From Clostridiaceae bacterium AF10-41 (GTDB taxonomy: Bacteria > Bacillota > Clostridia > Clostridiales > Clostridiaceae), in the NCBI GenBank assembly GCA_027686065.1, contig JAQCTH010000007.1, forward strand, positions 10,707-74,706: a stretch of DNA of 64,000 nucleotides, in the 5' to 3' direction. The notes under the pieces were generated by a model. It had not been told where the DNA came from. It made no database searches and saw only the letters and a program-made list of their open reading frames with translations. The position numbers were made by a program, and so were the translations under genes. Every line of letters starts with the position of its first letter. Within the stretch, counting starts at the first letter, position 1. Shown piece after piece: positions 36,235 to 45,331 of this stretch.

Positions 36235-37431
36235 ATGAAAGTATTAGTAATTAATTGCGGGAGTTCATCGCTTAAATACCAATTAATAGATATGACTAAT
36301 GAAGAGGCGTTAGCTCAAGGGTTAGTTGAAAGAATAGGAATTGAAGGTTCAGTTTTAACTCAAAAGGTTGAGGGTAGAGATAAGTATATAGTTAAACAAC
36401 CAATGGAGGATCATAAAGTTGCTATAAAGCTAGTTTTAGATACTTTAGTAGATGGTGAGCATGGAGTAATTTCATCAATGGATGAAATATCAGCAGTTGG
36501 ACACAGAGTTGTTCATGGTGGAGAAAAGTATAAAAATTCAGTAATTGTTAATGAAGAAGTTAAAGACTATATAAAACAATGTTTCAAATTAGCACCACTT
36601 CACAATCCAGCAAATATGATAGGGATAGAAGCTTGTGAAGAATTAATGCCAAATACTCCGATGGTAGTAGTGTTTGACACTGCATTCCATGGAACAATGC
36701 CAGAAGAATCATATTTATATGCACTTCCATATGATTTATATAAAAAGCATGGAATAAGAAAATATGGATTCCATGGAACTTCTCATAAATATGTTTCTCA
36801 AAAAGTGGCAGAAGTTATGGGAAAAGATATAAAAGACTTAAAGATAGTTACATGTCATTTAGGAAATGGTGCAAGTTTATGTGCTGTTAAAGATGGCGTT
36901 TCTATTGATACATCAATGGGATTTACACCACTTGAAGGTGTTGCTATGGGAACAAGAAGTGGAAATATAGATCCTGCTATAGTTACTTTCTTAATGAAAG
37001 AAGAAGGTTTATCAATAGATGAAGTTAATGATTTATTAAATAAAAAATCAGGAGTTCTTGGAATATCAGGAATCAGTTCTGATTTTAGAGATATTGAAGA
37101 TGCGGCTTTTAAAGAAGGCATACATAGAGCTAAATTAGCACTTTCTATATTTGAATATAAAGTAAGAGCTACAATTGGATCATACGCTGCTATCATGGGC
37201 GGAGTTGATGCTATTGTATTTACTGCTGGTGTTGGAGAAAATGGACCAGAAACTAGAGAATCAATCTTAAAAGGATTAGAATTCTTAGGAGTAGAAGTAG
37301 ATACTGAGAAAAATAATGTTAGAGGAAAATTAAGAGAAATATCAAAAGCTGGTTGTAAGGTAAAGGCTTTTGTTATACCAACTAATGAAGAATTAGTTAT
37401 TGCAAGAGATACTATTGAATTAATTAAGTAA
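36235..37431 (+). CDS. ackA: Acetate kinase
   Basis: 398 residues. It transfers phosphate from acetyl phosphate to ADP, yielding ATP and acetate. The N-terminal signature [13 protein letters not shown], catalytic [11 protein letters not shown], the region [14 protein letters not shown] and the signature [11 protein letters not shown] are intact. GGGAGGAG precedes the ATG. It is the second gene of the pta-ackA operon and is followed by a terminator hairpin. Confidence 0.98.
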   Translation: MKVLVINCGSSSLKYQLIDMTNEEALAQGLVERIGIEGSVLTQKVEGRDKYIVKQPMEDHKVAIKLVLDTLVDGEHGVISSMDEISAVGHRVVHGGEKYKNSVIVNEEVKDYIKQCFKLAPLHNPANMIGIEACEELMPNTPMVVVFDTAFHGTMPEESYLYALPYDLYKKHGIRKYGFHGTSHKYVSQKVAEVMGKDIKDLKIVTCHLGNGASLCAVKDGVSIDTSMGFTPLEGVAMGTRSGNIDPAIVTFLMKEEGLSIDEVNDLLNKKSGVLGISGISSDFRDIEDAAFKEGIHRAKLALSIFEYKVRATIGSYAAIMGGVDAIVFTAGVGENGPETRESILKGLEFLGVEVDTEKNNVRGKLREISKAGCKVKAFVIPTNEELVIARDTIELIK

Positions 37432-37476
37432 TTTACACAAGTTCTAATAGATATATTTTTGAGTGCATAATTATTA

Positions 37477-37510
37477 GTTAAGTAATTTACAATAAATTAC
37501 TTGACTTTTA
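37477..37510 (+). terminator. Terminator after ackA
   Basis: A 13-bp stem GTTAAGTAATTTA/TAAATTACTTGAC (37477-37489 with 37493-37505, one G-U), then TTTT. An outer pairing AGTGCA/TGCACT (37462-37467 with 37515-37520) could extend it. Confidence 0.7.
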
Positions 37511-37559
37511 ATGGTGCACTTTATATAATAAATTGTGTTTATTCGGCAAATATTTATCT

Positions 37560-37650
37560 AAGGAGTGAAATGAAGCTTTGCTCAAGCTATACACATAATG
37601 TGTATAATGTATCCTAAAGGATATGAGGACTTAGTCTAGAGCAAATACAT
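37560..37650 (+). promoter_or_regulatory. Structured 5' leader between a strong ribosome binding site and yceD
   Basis: AAGGAG at 37560-37565 is followed by a segment that folds as a four-way junction: TTTGCTC/GAGCAAA (37577-37583 with 37639-37645) closes TATACAC/GTGTATA (37588-37594/37600-37606), TATCC/GGATA (37610-37614/37619-37623) and GAC/GTC (37628-37630/37634-37636). ATG (37570-37572) can also pair with CAT (37648-37650), which would place AAGGAG 4 bases from the yceD ATG. A 15-codon frame starts at 37570 and ends at 37615. Function is not known; control of L32 synthesis is possible. Confidence 0.6.
37570..37617 (+). CDS. Possible 15-codon leader peptide upstream of yceD
   Basis: ATG 37570 lies 4 bases after AAGGAG and reads MKLCSSYTHNVYNVS then TAA. 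It lies in the same frame as yceD and inside the structured leader. It has a better ribosome binding site than yceD itself. Whether it is translated is unknown; it could be a chance frame in a structured RNA. Confidence 0.3.
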   Translation: MKLCSSYTHNVYNVS

Positions 37651-38160
37651 ATGATTATACAATTTTCAGACTTAATTTCATCTAAGAAAAGAAAAAAAGA
37701 AATAAATGTAACATATGAATTAGCTCCACTTTCTTTTGATGGAGATCAAATAGAAGCTATAGAAGCTATAAATTTAGTTGGAGATCTAATTTCTATTGGA
37801 GATGTTTTAACTTTAAAAGCTTCAATAAAGACAAAATTAAAATTAAACTGTTCAAGATGCCTAGAGGCCTTTATCTATCCAATAGATATTGATATAGAAG
37901 AAAGGTTTACAAATAATAAGGAACTTCAAGAAAATGAGGAAATTATTTTTGTAGATAGTGATACTTTAGATATTACTAAAATAGTTGAAAATATTATTAT
38001 TTCAACCTTACCTATTAAGAGACTTTGCACAGATGACTGTAAGGGACTTTGCTACCAATGCGGTAAAAATCTTAATGAAGGTTCTTGTCAATGTGAGACA
38101 AATGATGTAGACTTAAGACTGGCAAAGTTACAAGAGTTGTTTGGAAATAAGGAGGTGTAG
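37651..38160 (+). CDS. yceD: YceD family protein (DUF177), large-ribosome-subunit accumulation protein
   Basis: 169 residues with the DUF177 features: strand-rich N-terminal half, SRCLEAF with CxxC-like spacing in [13 protein letters not shown], and the C-terminal cysteine cluster [24 protein letters not shown]. It is nearly always encoded before rpmF (L32), as here, and is linked to 23S rRNA accumulation and 50S assembly. The start has no local ribosome binding site; the nearest strong one is AAGGAG 85 bases upstream, before a structured segment. An in-frame TGA at 37624 rules out a longer protein. Confidence 0.88.
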   Translation: MIIQFSDLISSKKRKKEINVTYELAPLSFDGDQIEAIEAINLVGDLISIGDVLTLKASIKTKLKLNCSRCLEAFIYPIDIDIEERFTNNKELQENEEIIFVDSDTLDITKIVENIIISTLPIKRLCTDDCKGLCYQCGKNLNEGSCQCETNDVDLRLAKLQELFGNKEV

Positions 38161-38162
38161 TA

Positions 38163-38348
38163 ATGGGAAATCCTGCTAGAAAAACATATAGAGCAAAGAG
38201 AAATTCAAGAAGAGCTCAAACTTTTAAGGCGAGCTTACCTGGAATAGTTGAGTGTCCACAATGTCACGAAATGAAGCTAGCTCACAGAGTTTGCAAGAAT
38301 TGTGGCTTCTATAAAGGTAAAGAAGTAGTTGCTTCAGTAGAAGAATAA
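38163..38348 (+). CDS. rpmF: 50S ribosomal protein L32
   Basis: 61 residues beginning [19 protein letters not shown], with a zinc-binding CPQC...CKNC pair (about 34-37 and 47-50) in the C+ form of L32. AGGAGGTG at the end of yceD serves as its ribosome binding site, and the two genes are 2 bases apart. A terminator-like hairpin separates it from plsX, so plsX expression may be partly independent. Confidence 0.97.
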   Translation: MGNPARKTYRAKRNSRRAQTFKASLPGIVECPQCHEMKLAHRVCKNCGFYKGKEVVASVEE

Positions 38349-38376
38349 AGAAAGTCTAATGACTTTCTTTTCTTTA
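38349..38376 (+). terminator. Hairpin between rpmF and plsX (partial terminator)
   Basis: Stem AAGAAAGTC/GACTTTCTT (38349-38357 with 38362-38370), loop TAAT, followed by a T-rich stretch. It lies inside a conserved operon, so it probably reduces rather than ends transcription. Confidence 0.65.
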
Positions 38377-38404
38377 TATATAAAGAAAAGGGGCGAATGG
38401 TATT

Positions 38405-39406
38405 ATGAAGATAGCTATAGATGGCATGGGCGGAGATAACGCACCTAAGGCTGTAATAGAAGGTGTTATACAGGCTTTAAAGGAATACAAAGGAATAGAA
38501 TATTATATAACTGGGCCTAAAGAACAGATAGAAGAAGAGCTAAAGAAATACCAATATGATGAAAAGTTGATTAATGTAGTTGATGCAAGAGAAGTTATTT
38601 CTCCAAATGAGCATCCAGTAATGGCTTTAAAGAAGAAAAAAGATTCAAGTATATGCAAAGCGTTAAGACTTGTAAAAGACAAAGAATGTGATGCAGTTAT
38701 ATCAGGAGGTAGTACAGGAGCATTTCTGGCTGGCTGTACACTAATAGTTGGAAGAATAAAGGGTGTAGAAAGACCAGCTCTTGCTCCAATTATGCCAGGT
38801 AAAAATGGTAGCTTTATGATAGTGGATGCTGGGGCAAATGTAGATTGCAAGCCAAATTACTTATTACAATTTGCTAAGATGGGAAAAGTTTATTATCAAG
38901 GAGTATTAGGTAAAGAAGAGCCTTCAATAGGGCTAGTTAATATAGGAGCAGAAGAAGAAAAGGGTAATGAGTTAACTAAAAGTGTTCATAAACTATTAAA
39001 AGAAGAAAATAGTTTGAATTTTGTTGGTAACGTAGAACCAAGAGATACATCAAAAGGTGATGTAAATGTTTTAGTTTGTGATGGTTTTGTAGGAAATACT
39101 TTGTTAAAAATGTATGAAGGTGTAGCTTCAACATTATTAGGAATGATAAAAGAAGAGATTTTATCTGGAGGAATAATGAGAAAAGTTGGTGCAGGTCTTT
39201 TAAGTCCTGTTTTTAAAGCGTTAAAAACAAAATTTGATTACAAAGAGTATGGTGGAGCACCATTTTTAGGGGTTGAGGGTATTTGTATAAAAGCTCATGG
39301 AAGCTCAGATGGAAAAGCTTTTAAAAATGCTATAAGACAAACTAAAACCTTTTATGAGAATAAAGTATTAGAAAAAATAAAAGAAGAACTTCAAAATAAT
39401 ATATAA
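38405..39406 (+). CDS. plsX: Phosphate acyltransferase PlsX
   Basis: 333 residues. It converts acyl-ACP to acyl phosphate, the donor for phosphatidic acid synthesis. It begins [20 protein letters not shown] and contains [20 protein letters not shown] and [14 protein letters not shown]. Fatty acyl phosphates from FakA (27094) feed the same pathway. It lies between rpmF and acpP, the conserved order. Confidence 0.97.
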   Translation: MKIAIDGMGGDNAPKAVIEGVIQALKEYKGIEYYITGPKEQIEEELKKYQYDEKLINVVDAREVISPNEHPVMALKKKKDSSICKALRLVKDKECDAVISGGSTGAFLAGCTLIVGRIKGVERPALAPIMPGKNGSFMIVDAGANVDCKPNYLLQFAKMGKVYYQGVLGKEEPSIGLVNIGAEEEKGNELTKSVHKLLKEENSLNFVGNVEPRDTSKGDVNVLVCDGFVGNTLLKMYEGVASTLLGMIKEEILSGGIMRKVGAGLLSPVFKALKTKFDYKEYGGAPFLGVEGICIKAHGSSDGKAFKNAIRQTKTFYENKVLEKIKEELQNNI

Positions 39407-39423
39407 TTATACCAATATGCATA

Positions 39424-39452
39424 TTGACTAGAGAAATAATATATAATATTAT
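39424..39452 (+). promoter_or_regulatory. Probable promoter of acpP
   Basis: TTGACT (39424-39429), 17-base spacer, TATTAT (39447-39452). Confidence 0.55.
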
Positions 39453-39481
39453 CTAAATGATGTATGTAGGAGGTGAATTAG

Positions 39482-39712
39482 ATGTTTGAAAAAGTTAGAG
39501 AAATAATAGCTGAGAAATTAAGCATTAACGAAGATGATATAACAATGGACTCTTCATTCGTTGAAGATTTAAATGCAGATTCATTAGATTTAGTTGAACT
39601 TATGATGGCTTTAGAAGATGAATTAGATACAGAAATCCCAGATGAAGAAGCAGAAAACTTTAAAACTGTTGGAGATGTAGTTAAGTATTTAAAGAATCAT
39701 GTTGAAGAGTAG
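39482..39712 (+). CDS. acpP: Acyl carrier protein
   Basis: 76 residues, very acidic, with the phosphopantetheine attachment Ser34 in [11 protein letters not shown]. Acyl carrier protein holds growing fatty acids. An AGGAGGTG ribosome binding site lies upstream and a strong terminator follows, and a probable promoter of its own precedes it, fitting high expression. It sits after plsX, which uses acyl-ACP. Confidence 0.97.
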   Translation: MFEKVREIIAEKLSINEDDITMDSSFVEDLNADSLDLVELMMALEDELDTEIPDEEAENFKTVGDVVKYLKNHVEE

Positions 39713-39715
39713 TAT

Positions 39716-39745
39716 AATCCCGCTTTAATGCGGGATTTTATATTT
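39716..39745 (+). terminator. Terminator after acpP
   Basis: Stem AATCCCGC/GCGGGATT (39716-39723 with 39730-39737), loop TTTAAT, then a T-rich tract. Confidence 0.93.
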
Positions 39746-39842
39746 AAAAATTATGATATATTTGGTTTATTCTTGAATTTGCTCTGTTAAAGATATCTTA
39801 TTAAAAAGCAAATTGAAGAATAAACTTCAAGGAGTGTATAAA

Positions 39843-40541
39843 ATGGCGAAGTTTAATATAAGAGAAATTGAGGAAAATATAGGACTAACTTTTAATGAAC
39901 CTACTCTTTTAAAGGTTGCATTAACTCATAGTTCTTATGCTAATCAACATAAAGATCAAGAATATAATGAACGGTTTGAATTTCTAGGAGATTCAATACT
40001 ACAGTTATGTATTACTGAATATTTATTTTTAAATTATAAAAACAAAAGTGAAGGTGAATTAACTAAAATAAGAAGTTTAATAGTTTGTGAAAATTCACTT
40101 TATGAAATAGGTAAAAAATTAAATTTAGGATATTTTATAAGGATTAGTAGAGGGGAAGAGCTAACAGGGGGAAGAGAAAGAGTATCTATCATAGCAGATG
40201 CTGTAGAAGCTTTAATTGCAGGAATTTATTTAGATAAGGGTCTTGAATTTGTTAAGGATTATATAATAGGGCATTTTAAAGAAATAATAGATAAAGCAAT
40301 TAATAATAATATAGTATTAGATTATAAAACAAAACTTCAAGAAGAAATGCAAAAATCAGGTGAAGTATCAATAATATACGAATTAATTAAGTATGAAGGT
40401 CCTCCTCATAGAAGAAAATTCTTTACTTCAGTTATAGTAGAAGATAAGGAGTATGGCAAAGGGGAAGGGTATAGTAAAAAAGAATCAGAACAAAATGCAG
40501 CTAAAGAAGCACTAAGAGCTTTGGAGGAATCTAATGAGTAA
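39843..40541 (+). CDS. rnc: Ribonuclease III
   Basis: 232 residues. It cleaves double-stranded RNA in rRNA maturation and mRNA control. The signature ERFEFLGDSIL (about 41-51) and the second metal-site region DAVEALIAGIYLD are intact; the C-terminal double-stranded-RNA-binding domain ends in KKESEQNAAKEALRAL. AAGGAGTG at 39829 points to ATG 39843, not the in-frame TTG 39813. It overlaps the downstream radical SAM gene by 8 bases. Confidence 0.97.
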   Translation: MAKFNIREIEENIGLTFNEPTLLKVALTHSSYANQHKDQEYNERFEFLGDSILQLCITEYLFLNYKNKSEGELTKIRSLIVCENSLYEIGKKLNLGYFIRISRGEELTGGRERVSIIADAVEALIAGIYLDKGLEFVKDYIIGHFKEIIDKAINNNIVLDYKTKLQEEMQKSGEVSIIYELIKYEGPPHRRKFFTSVIVEDKEYGKGEGYSKKESEQNAAKEALRALEESNE

Positions 40542-41568
40542 AAAGCATTATATAATACCCATATTTGTATCTCATCAAGGCTGTCCTCACCAATGTGTAT
40601 TTTGTAATCAAGATAAAATAGCTAGAGCTGTTGAGGAAGAAGTTACTGATGAAGATGTAAGAAAGACAGTAGAAGAGTATATTAAGACAATAGACCATAA
40701 TAACTCAACTATTGAGATATCTTTTTTTGGAGGAACATTTACAGCGATAGATATAAATAAACAAAAGGAATTATTAGCTGTTGCAAAAGAATATAAGGAA
40801 AATGGTTATATAGATAAAATTAGAATGTCTACAAGACCTGATGCAATAAATAAATACATATTAGATTATTTAAAAGAGTATAAGGTAGATATAATTGAAC
40901 TAGGAGTGCAATCATTGAATGATGATGTATTAAGGCTATCTGGAAGAGGTCATAGCTCAGAAGAGGTGAGAAGAGCTTCTAGGCTTATAAAAGAATATAA
41001 AATTACACTAGGTCATCAAATAATGCCAGGATTACCAGGAGATAATTTTGAGAAGGATATTGAAACTGTAAAAAAATCAATAGAAATGGAACCAGATATA
41101 TGCAGAATATATCCATCATTAGTAATAAAAGATACGCCTATGGCAGAAATGTATAAGAGAGGAGAGTATATTCCTTATTCATTAGAAGAAGCTGTTTGTG
41201 TATCTAAAGAATTATATAAATTATATAAAGAGGCGAATGTTAATATAATTAGGATTGGCCTTCAACCTACAGAAAATATTACTTGGGGCAAGGATATTAT
41301 AGATGGACCTTTTCACCCATCATTTAGAGAATTAGTAGAAGGTAGCTTGCTTTGTGATAAAATAAAATCATCTATAAATAGAGATGAAGATATAATAATA
41401 GAAATAAATTCAAAGGATTTAAGCAAGCTTTATGCAAATAAAAAAGCGTATTTTAATGACTTAAAATATAATCATAATGGGAAAATATCAGTTACTACCA
41501 AAGATAAAATAAACAGAGGAAATGTTAATATTATCGTACTAAAAAGAATAGAAACGGTTAGTATATAA
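40534..41568 (+). CDS. Radical SAM protein of the Elp3-like family (no acetyltransferase domain)
   Basis: 344 residues. The cluster motif CX3CX2C is in GCPHQCVFCNQ near residue 17. Elp3-like features follow: EISFFGGTFTAID, STRPDAIN, ELGVQSLNDDVLRLSGRGH and QIMPGLPGD. The GNAT acetyltransferase domain of full-length Elp3 is absent. Members of this short group are found between rnc and smc in clostridia; the reaction is not known to me. It overlaps the end of rnc, so the two are cotranscribed. Confidence 0.87.
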   Translation: MSKKHYIIPIFVSHQGCPHQCVFCNQDKIARAVEEEVTDEDVRKTVEEYIKTIDHNNSTIEISFFGGTFTAIDINKQKELLAVAKEYKENGYIDKIRMSTRPDAINKYILDYLKEYKVDIIELGVQSLNDDVLRLSGRGHSSEEVRRASRLIKEYKITLGHQIMPGLPGDNFEKDIETVKKSIEMEPDICRIYPSLVIKDTPMAEMYKRGEYIPYSLEEAVCVSKELYKLYKEANVNIIRIGLQPTENITWGKDIIDGPFHPSFRELVEGSLLCDKIKSSINRDEDIIIEINSKDLSKLYANKKAYFNDLKYNHNGKISVTTKDKINRGNVNIIVLKRIETVSI

Positions 41569-41602
41569 GGTAGGCAAGATTTTGCCTGCCTTATTATTGA
41601 TA
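41565..41602 (+). terminator. Terminator after the rnc operon
   Basis: A 13-bp stem (41565-41577 with 41582-41594, one G-U pair), loop GATT, then a T-rich tract. Confidence 0.8.
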
Positions 41603-41649
41603 TTTTACTATGTTTACTATAAACTTAAATAAGAATAGGAGTGGTAATT

Positions 41650-41742
41650 ATGAAAAAACAAACGAGACAAAAAATGATATATGTAATTACTATAATTTTA
41701 GCTATCATGTTATCAATGAGTCTATTAGCATCATTTATATAG
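41650..41742 (+). CDS. Small membrane peptide, DUF4044-like (30 residues)
   Basis: A 30-codon gene: a basic start MKKQTRQKMIYVIT followed by one hydrophobic helix (about residues 10-30, IILAIMLSMSLLASFI). AGGAG at 41637 lies 8 bases before the ATG. Short basic-plus-one-helix peptides of this type upstream of smc in clostridia have been grouped as DUF4044; I assign that with moderate confidence from length, pattern and location. Function unknown. It ends 15 bases before smc, so is probably cotranscribed with it. A 60-codon frame overlapping it in another frame has no ribosome binding site. Confidence 0.72.
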   Translation: MKKQTRQKMIYVITIILAIMLSMSLLASFI

Positions 41743-41757
41743 ATAAGGAGTGCATCT

Positions 41758-44700
41758 ATGTTTTTAAAATCCATAGAAATAAGAGGGTTTAAATCTTTTG
41801 CAGACAAGACCCAATTAAAGTTTAAAAAGGGAGTAACAGCAGTAGTAGGACCAAATGGTAGTGGAAAAAGTAATATATCTGATTCAGTTCGTTGGGTTCT
41901 TGGAGAACAAAGTGTAAAAACCCTTAGGGGTGGAAAGATGGAAGATGTCATCTTTGCAGGAACTCAATTTAGAAAACCAGTTGGACTAGCTCAAGTTTCA
42001 CTTACTCTAGATAACTCAGACAATTCATTAGATACTGATTACTCTGAAGTAACAGTAACAAGAAGAATATTTAGATCTGGAGAAGCTGAATATTTAATAA
42101 ATAATCAAAAGTGTAGATTAAAAGATATTAATAACTTGTTTATGGATACAGGAATAGGTAAGGAAGGATACTCACTTATTGGACAAGGTAAAATAGAAGC
42201 TATATTAAGTGGAAAAGCAGAAGATAGGAGAGCCTTACTAGAAGAAGCAGCAGGTATAGTTAAGTTTAAATCAAGAAAAGAAGAAGCAGAAAGAAAACTA
42301 GCAAATACAGAAAATAATCTAATTAGAATAAGAGACATAATTTCAACTTATGAAGAAAGAATTGAACCATTAAAAGTAGAAAGAGAAAAGGCTTTAAAAT
42401 ATAAACTTCTAGCAGAAGATCTTAAAGTTAAAGAAGTTTCTGTTTTAGTTGATAATATAAAAAGAATAGATAAAGATATTAATAACATAAATGAAGATAT
42501 AATAAATAGAAAAGGCCATATAGAAGCTAAAAGAAATAAATTAAAAATATATAAAGAAGAAGTTTTAGAATTAGAAGAAAAAATAGAAGAATTAGAGAAT
42601 AAAAATAGTCAAGAAAAAAGGGAATATTATACTAAGAAGGAAGAAGTAAATCAAAGCTTAAGTAATATAGAAATACTTAAGGAGAGAATTAAGAATCTAG
42701 AAGAAATAATAGAAAAAGATTTAGGGGAAATAAAGAATTTAGAGGTTAATTTAGAAGATTCTAAAAAAGAAAAAGAGGGTATAGCTAAAGAACTTGAAGA
42801 AAAAATACAGGAACAGCTTCAAAAAGAAAATGATATTAAGAGGCTGGAAAATGAAATATATGATTTAAAAAAGGAAATTCAAGAAGTAGAAAAAGAAATA
42901 GAGTATTTCAAAAATGAAGAATTTGAGTTATTAAGAAAGATTTCAGAAACAAATAATAATATTTCTTTATTAAATAAAGAAATATTAAATAAAGAAGAGT
43001 TGAGCTTAAATGGTGAAAATACTTTAAAAACTTTAGAAGGAAATATAAGCATTAATTTAGCCACAATTGTAGGGTTGAGAAAAAATATAGAAGAAACTCA
43101 AAAAGAAAGAGAAAATCTAAGAAATATTATAATTGAAAATAAGAAAAGACTTTCAAGTTTAATTAGTAATGCAACCAAAAAAGAAAATATTATAAGGGAA
43201 ATATCTAAAAATATAAATATCTTAGAAGGTAAATTAACTACACTAAAGGACTTAGAAAAAAGCTATGAAGGTTATCAGTTATCTGTAAAAAGATTAATGG
43301 AAAGAATAGAAAATAGGCAAATAGCATATGGAAAAAGTACTAAGGTTTTGGGGGAAGTATTTAGTGTCAACAAGGAATATGAAACTGCTATAGAAATATC
43401 TTTAGGTGGAGCTATTTCAAATATAATAACTGATGATGAAAATATTGCAAAGTTATTAATAGAGTATCTTAAGAAAAATTCTTTAGGAAGAGCAACCTTT
43501 TTACCTTTAAATATTATTAAGGGAAATAGATTAAATATATCTAATAATATAAAAGATATTCCAGGTTTTTTAGGACTAGCATCTGATTTGATTAGTTTTG
43601 ATAGTAAGTTTAAAGAAATAATGGATTATTCATTAGGCAAAACAATAATTGCTAAAGATATGGAATCTGCTTTAAAAATATCAAAGATTGGAAATTATAA
43701 GCTTAAGATAGTTACATTAGATGGAGAGGTAATTAGTCCTGGTGGAGCTCTTACGGGGGGAAGTATTTATAAGAAAAACAACTCAAGTATATTAGGAAGA
43801 AGAAGAGAACTTCAAGAACTGCAAAAAAGTATACAGGAAAGTAAAGATAGATATTCTTTAGAATATAATTATTTAAATAAGATAAAAGAAGAAGTGAAAT
43901 TAATAGATGAGGAAAACTTAAATAAAAGTGATGAAGTTCATGGTAAGACAATTGATATAACAAGATTTGAAAGTGAAATAAAGTCCTTAGAAAATGAAGG
44001 TGTTAAACTTAGAAATTCTTTTGATGTTTCAAAAAAAGAAATTTCTTTAAATAATGAAAATTTAAGTAAGCTAAAAGAAGAAATAAGAAATAAAGAAGAG
44101 TCATTAGAAAATTTAAAGAAAAATAATATAAAAAATAGAAATAATATTTTAACTTATGAAGATTTATTAAAAGAAAAAAAAGAGAGATTTGACAAGCTAA
44201 AAGATGAATCTATACAAATTAAAATAAACAAGGCAGCGTTAGATGAAATTGTTTGTAGTAAAGAATCTGAGCTTAAAAGAAAAGAAAAAGAAGAAAGAGA
44301 AAAAGAAGAAAAAATATTAAAGTTTAAATCAGAAAACAAGGAAAGAGAAAAAACTATAATTTCTTTAAGAAATAAAATAGATAAAGATATAAATTTAATT
44401 AATGAAATTAATAATAGATTAAATGGTCTTGAGAATATATTTAAATCTGATGATATTAAAAGAATAACTTTAAAAGATAAGTTAAAAATAAGAGATGGAG
44501 AAGCTAATGAGTTAATAGAAATATTAAGAACACTAGAAAATGAATTAAGCAAAAGAGAAATATCATATGCTAAAATAGAAAGTGAAAGAGAAAACCATTA
44601 TAAGAAGTTGAATGAAGAATTAGGCTTAACTTTAGCGGAAGCCATAGAAATTGCATTAGATATAGAAAATATTTCAAAAATTAGAGAAGAGATATTTAAA

Positions 44701-45321
44701 TTAAAATCTCAAATTGCATCTCTTGGAACAGTAAATTTAGCCGCAATTGTGGAATATGAAGAAGTTTGTGAAAAATATGAATTTATGTCATCGCAAGAGG
44801 AGGATTTAAATAAAGCAAAAGATGAACTTATGACTGTTATTAATGAAATGACTGTAAAAATGCAAGAACTTTTTAGAGAAAATTTTAAAGTGCTTAATAT
44901 AAACTTTAACGAAACTTTTAAAGAACTGTTTAAAGGTGGAACTGCAGAACTTATTTTAGGTGAAGGGGATGAACTTACAGCTAATATAGAAATAAATGTT
45001 CAGCCGCCAGGTAAAAAACTTCAAAATATAAATTTAATGTCTGGTGGAGAAAAAGTACTTTCAGCAATTGCATTATTATTTGCAATATTGAAAATGAAGC
45101 CAACACCATTTTGTATATTAGATGAAATTGAAGCTGCTTTAGATGATGCAAATGTATATAGATATGCAGAGTTTCTGAAACAATTCTCTGAAAATATTCA
45201 ATTCATAGTAATTACTCATAGAAAAGGAACTATGGAAGCAAGTGATATTATGTATGGAATAACCATGGAAGAAAAAGGAGTATCAAAAGTAGTTTCTGTT
45301 GACTTAAGCAAAGATAATTAG
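41758..45321 (+). CDS. smc: Chromosome segregation ATPase SMC
   Basis: 1187 residues, full length. The N-terminal head has Walker A GPNGSGKSN (about 32-40) and EQSVKTLRGGKMED. Two long coiled-coil arms flank the hinge (about 510-680), which carries the glycine motif VSPGGALTGGS-like region VISPGGALTGGS. The C-terminal head has the ABC signature LMSGGEKVLSAIALLFA and Walker B CILDEIEAALDDAN. SMC with ScpA/ScpB folds and separates chromosomes; scpA and scpB are not in this window. It is followed by ftsY after 10 bases, the usual Firmicute order rnc-smc-ftsY. Confidence 0.98.
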   Translation: MFLKSIEIRGFKSFADKTQLKFKKGVTAVVGPNGSGKSNISDSVRWVLGEQSVKTLRGGKMEDVIFAGTQFRKPVGLAQVSLTLDNSDNSLDTDYSEVTVTRRIFRSGEAEYLINNQKCRLKDINNLFMDTGIGKEGYSLIGQGKIEAILSGKAEDRRALLEEAAGIVKFKSRKEEAERKLANTENNLIRIRDIISTYEERIEPLKVEREKALKYKLLAEDLKVKEVSVLVDNIKRIDKDINNINEDIINRKGHIEAKRNKLKIYKEEVLELEEKIEELENKNSQEKREYYTKKEEVNQSLSNIEILKERIKNLEEIIEKDLGEIKNLEVNLEDSKKEKEGIAKELEEKIQEQLQKENDIKRLENEIYDLKKEIQEVEKEIEYFKNEEFELLRKISETNNNISLLNKEILNKEELSLNGENTLKTLEGNISINLATIVGLRKNIEETQKERENLRNIIIENKKRLSSLISNATKKENIIREISKNINILEGKLTTLKDLEKSYEGYQLSVKRLMERIENRQIAYGKSTKVLGEVFSVNKEYETAIEISLGGAISNIITDDENIAKLLIEYLKKNSLGRATFLPLNIIKGNRLNISNNIKDIPGFLGLASDLISFDSKFKEIMDYSLGKTIIAKDMESALKISKIGNYKLKIVTLDGEVISPGGALTGGSIYKKNNSSILGRRRELQELQKSIQESKDRYSLEYNYLNKIKEEVKLIDEENLNKSDEVHGKTIDITRFESEIKSLENEGVKLRNSFDVSKKEISLNNENLSKLKEEIRNKEESLENLKKNNIKNRNNILTYEDLLKEKKERFDKLKDESIQIKINKAALDEIVCSKESELKRKEKEEREKEEKILKFKSENKEREKTIISLRNKIDKDINLINEINNRLNGLENIFKSDDIKRITLKDKLKIRDGEANELIEILRTLENELSKREISYAKIESERENHYKKLNEELGLTLAEAIEIALDIENISKIREEIFKLKSQIASLGTVNLAAIVEYEEVCEKYEFMSSQEEDLNKAKDELMTVINEMTVKMQELFRENFKVLNINFNETFKELFKGGTAELILGEGDELTANIEINVQPPGKKLQNINLMSGGEKVLSAIALLFAILKMKPTPFCILDEIEAALDDANVYRYAEFLKQFSENIQFIVITHRKGTMEASDIMYGITMEEKGVSKVVSVDLSKDN

Positions 45322-45331
45322 GAGGTAAATC

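Noticed and set aside
41610..41792. A 60-codon + strand frame overlapping the start of smc
   Set aside because: No ribosome binding site and no recognisable sequence; the overlapping 30-codon frame at 41650 has a good ribosome binding site and a membrane helix.
44154..44552. A 132-codon - strand frame in the smc coiled coil
   Set aside because: It is a leucine/serine/phenylalanine-rich mirror of the lysine/glutamate-rich coiled coil, with no start signal.
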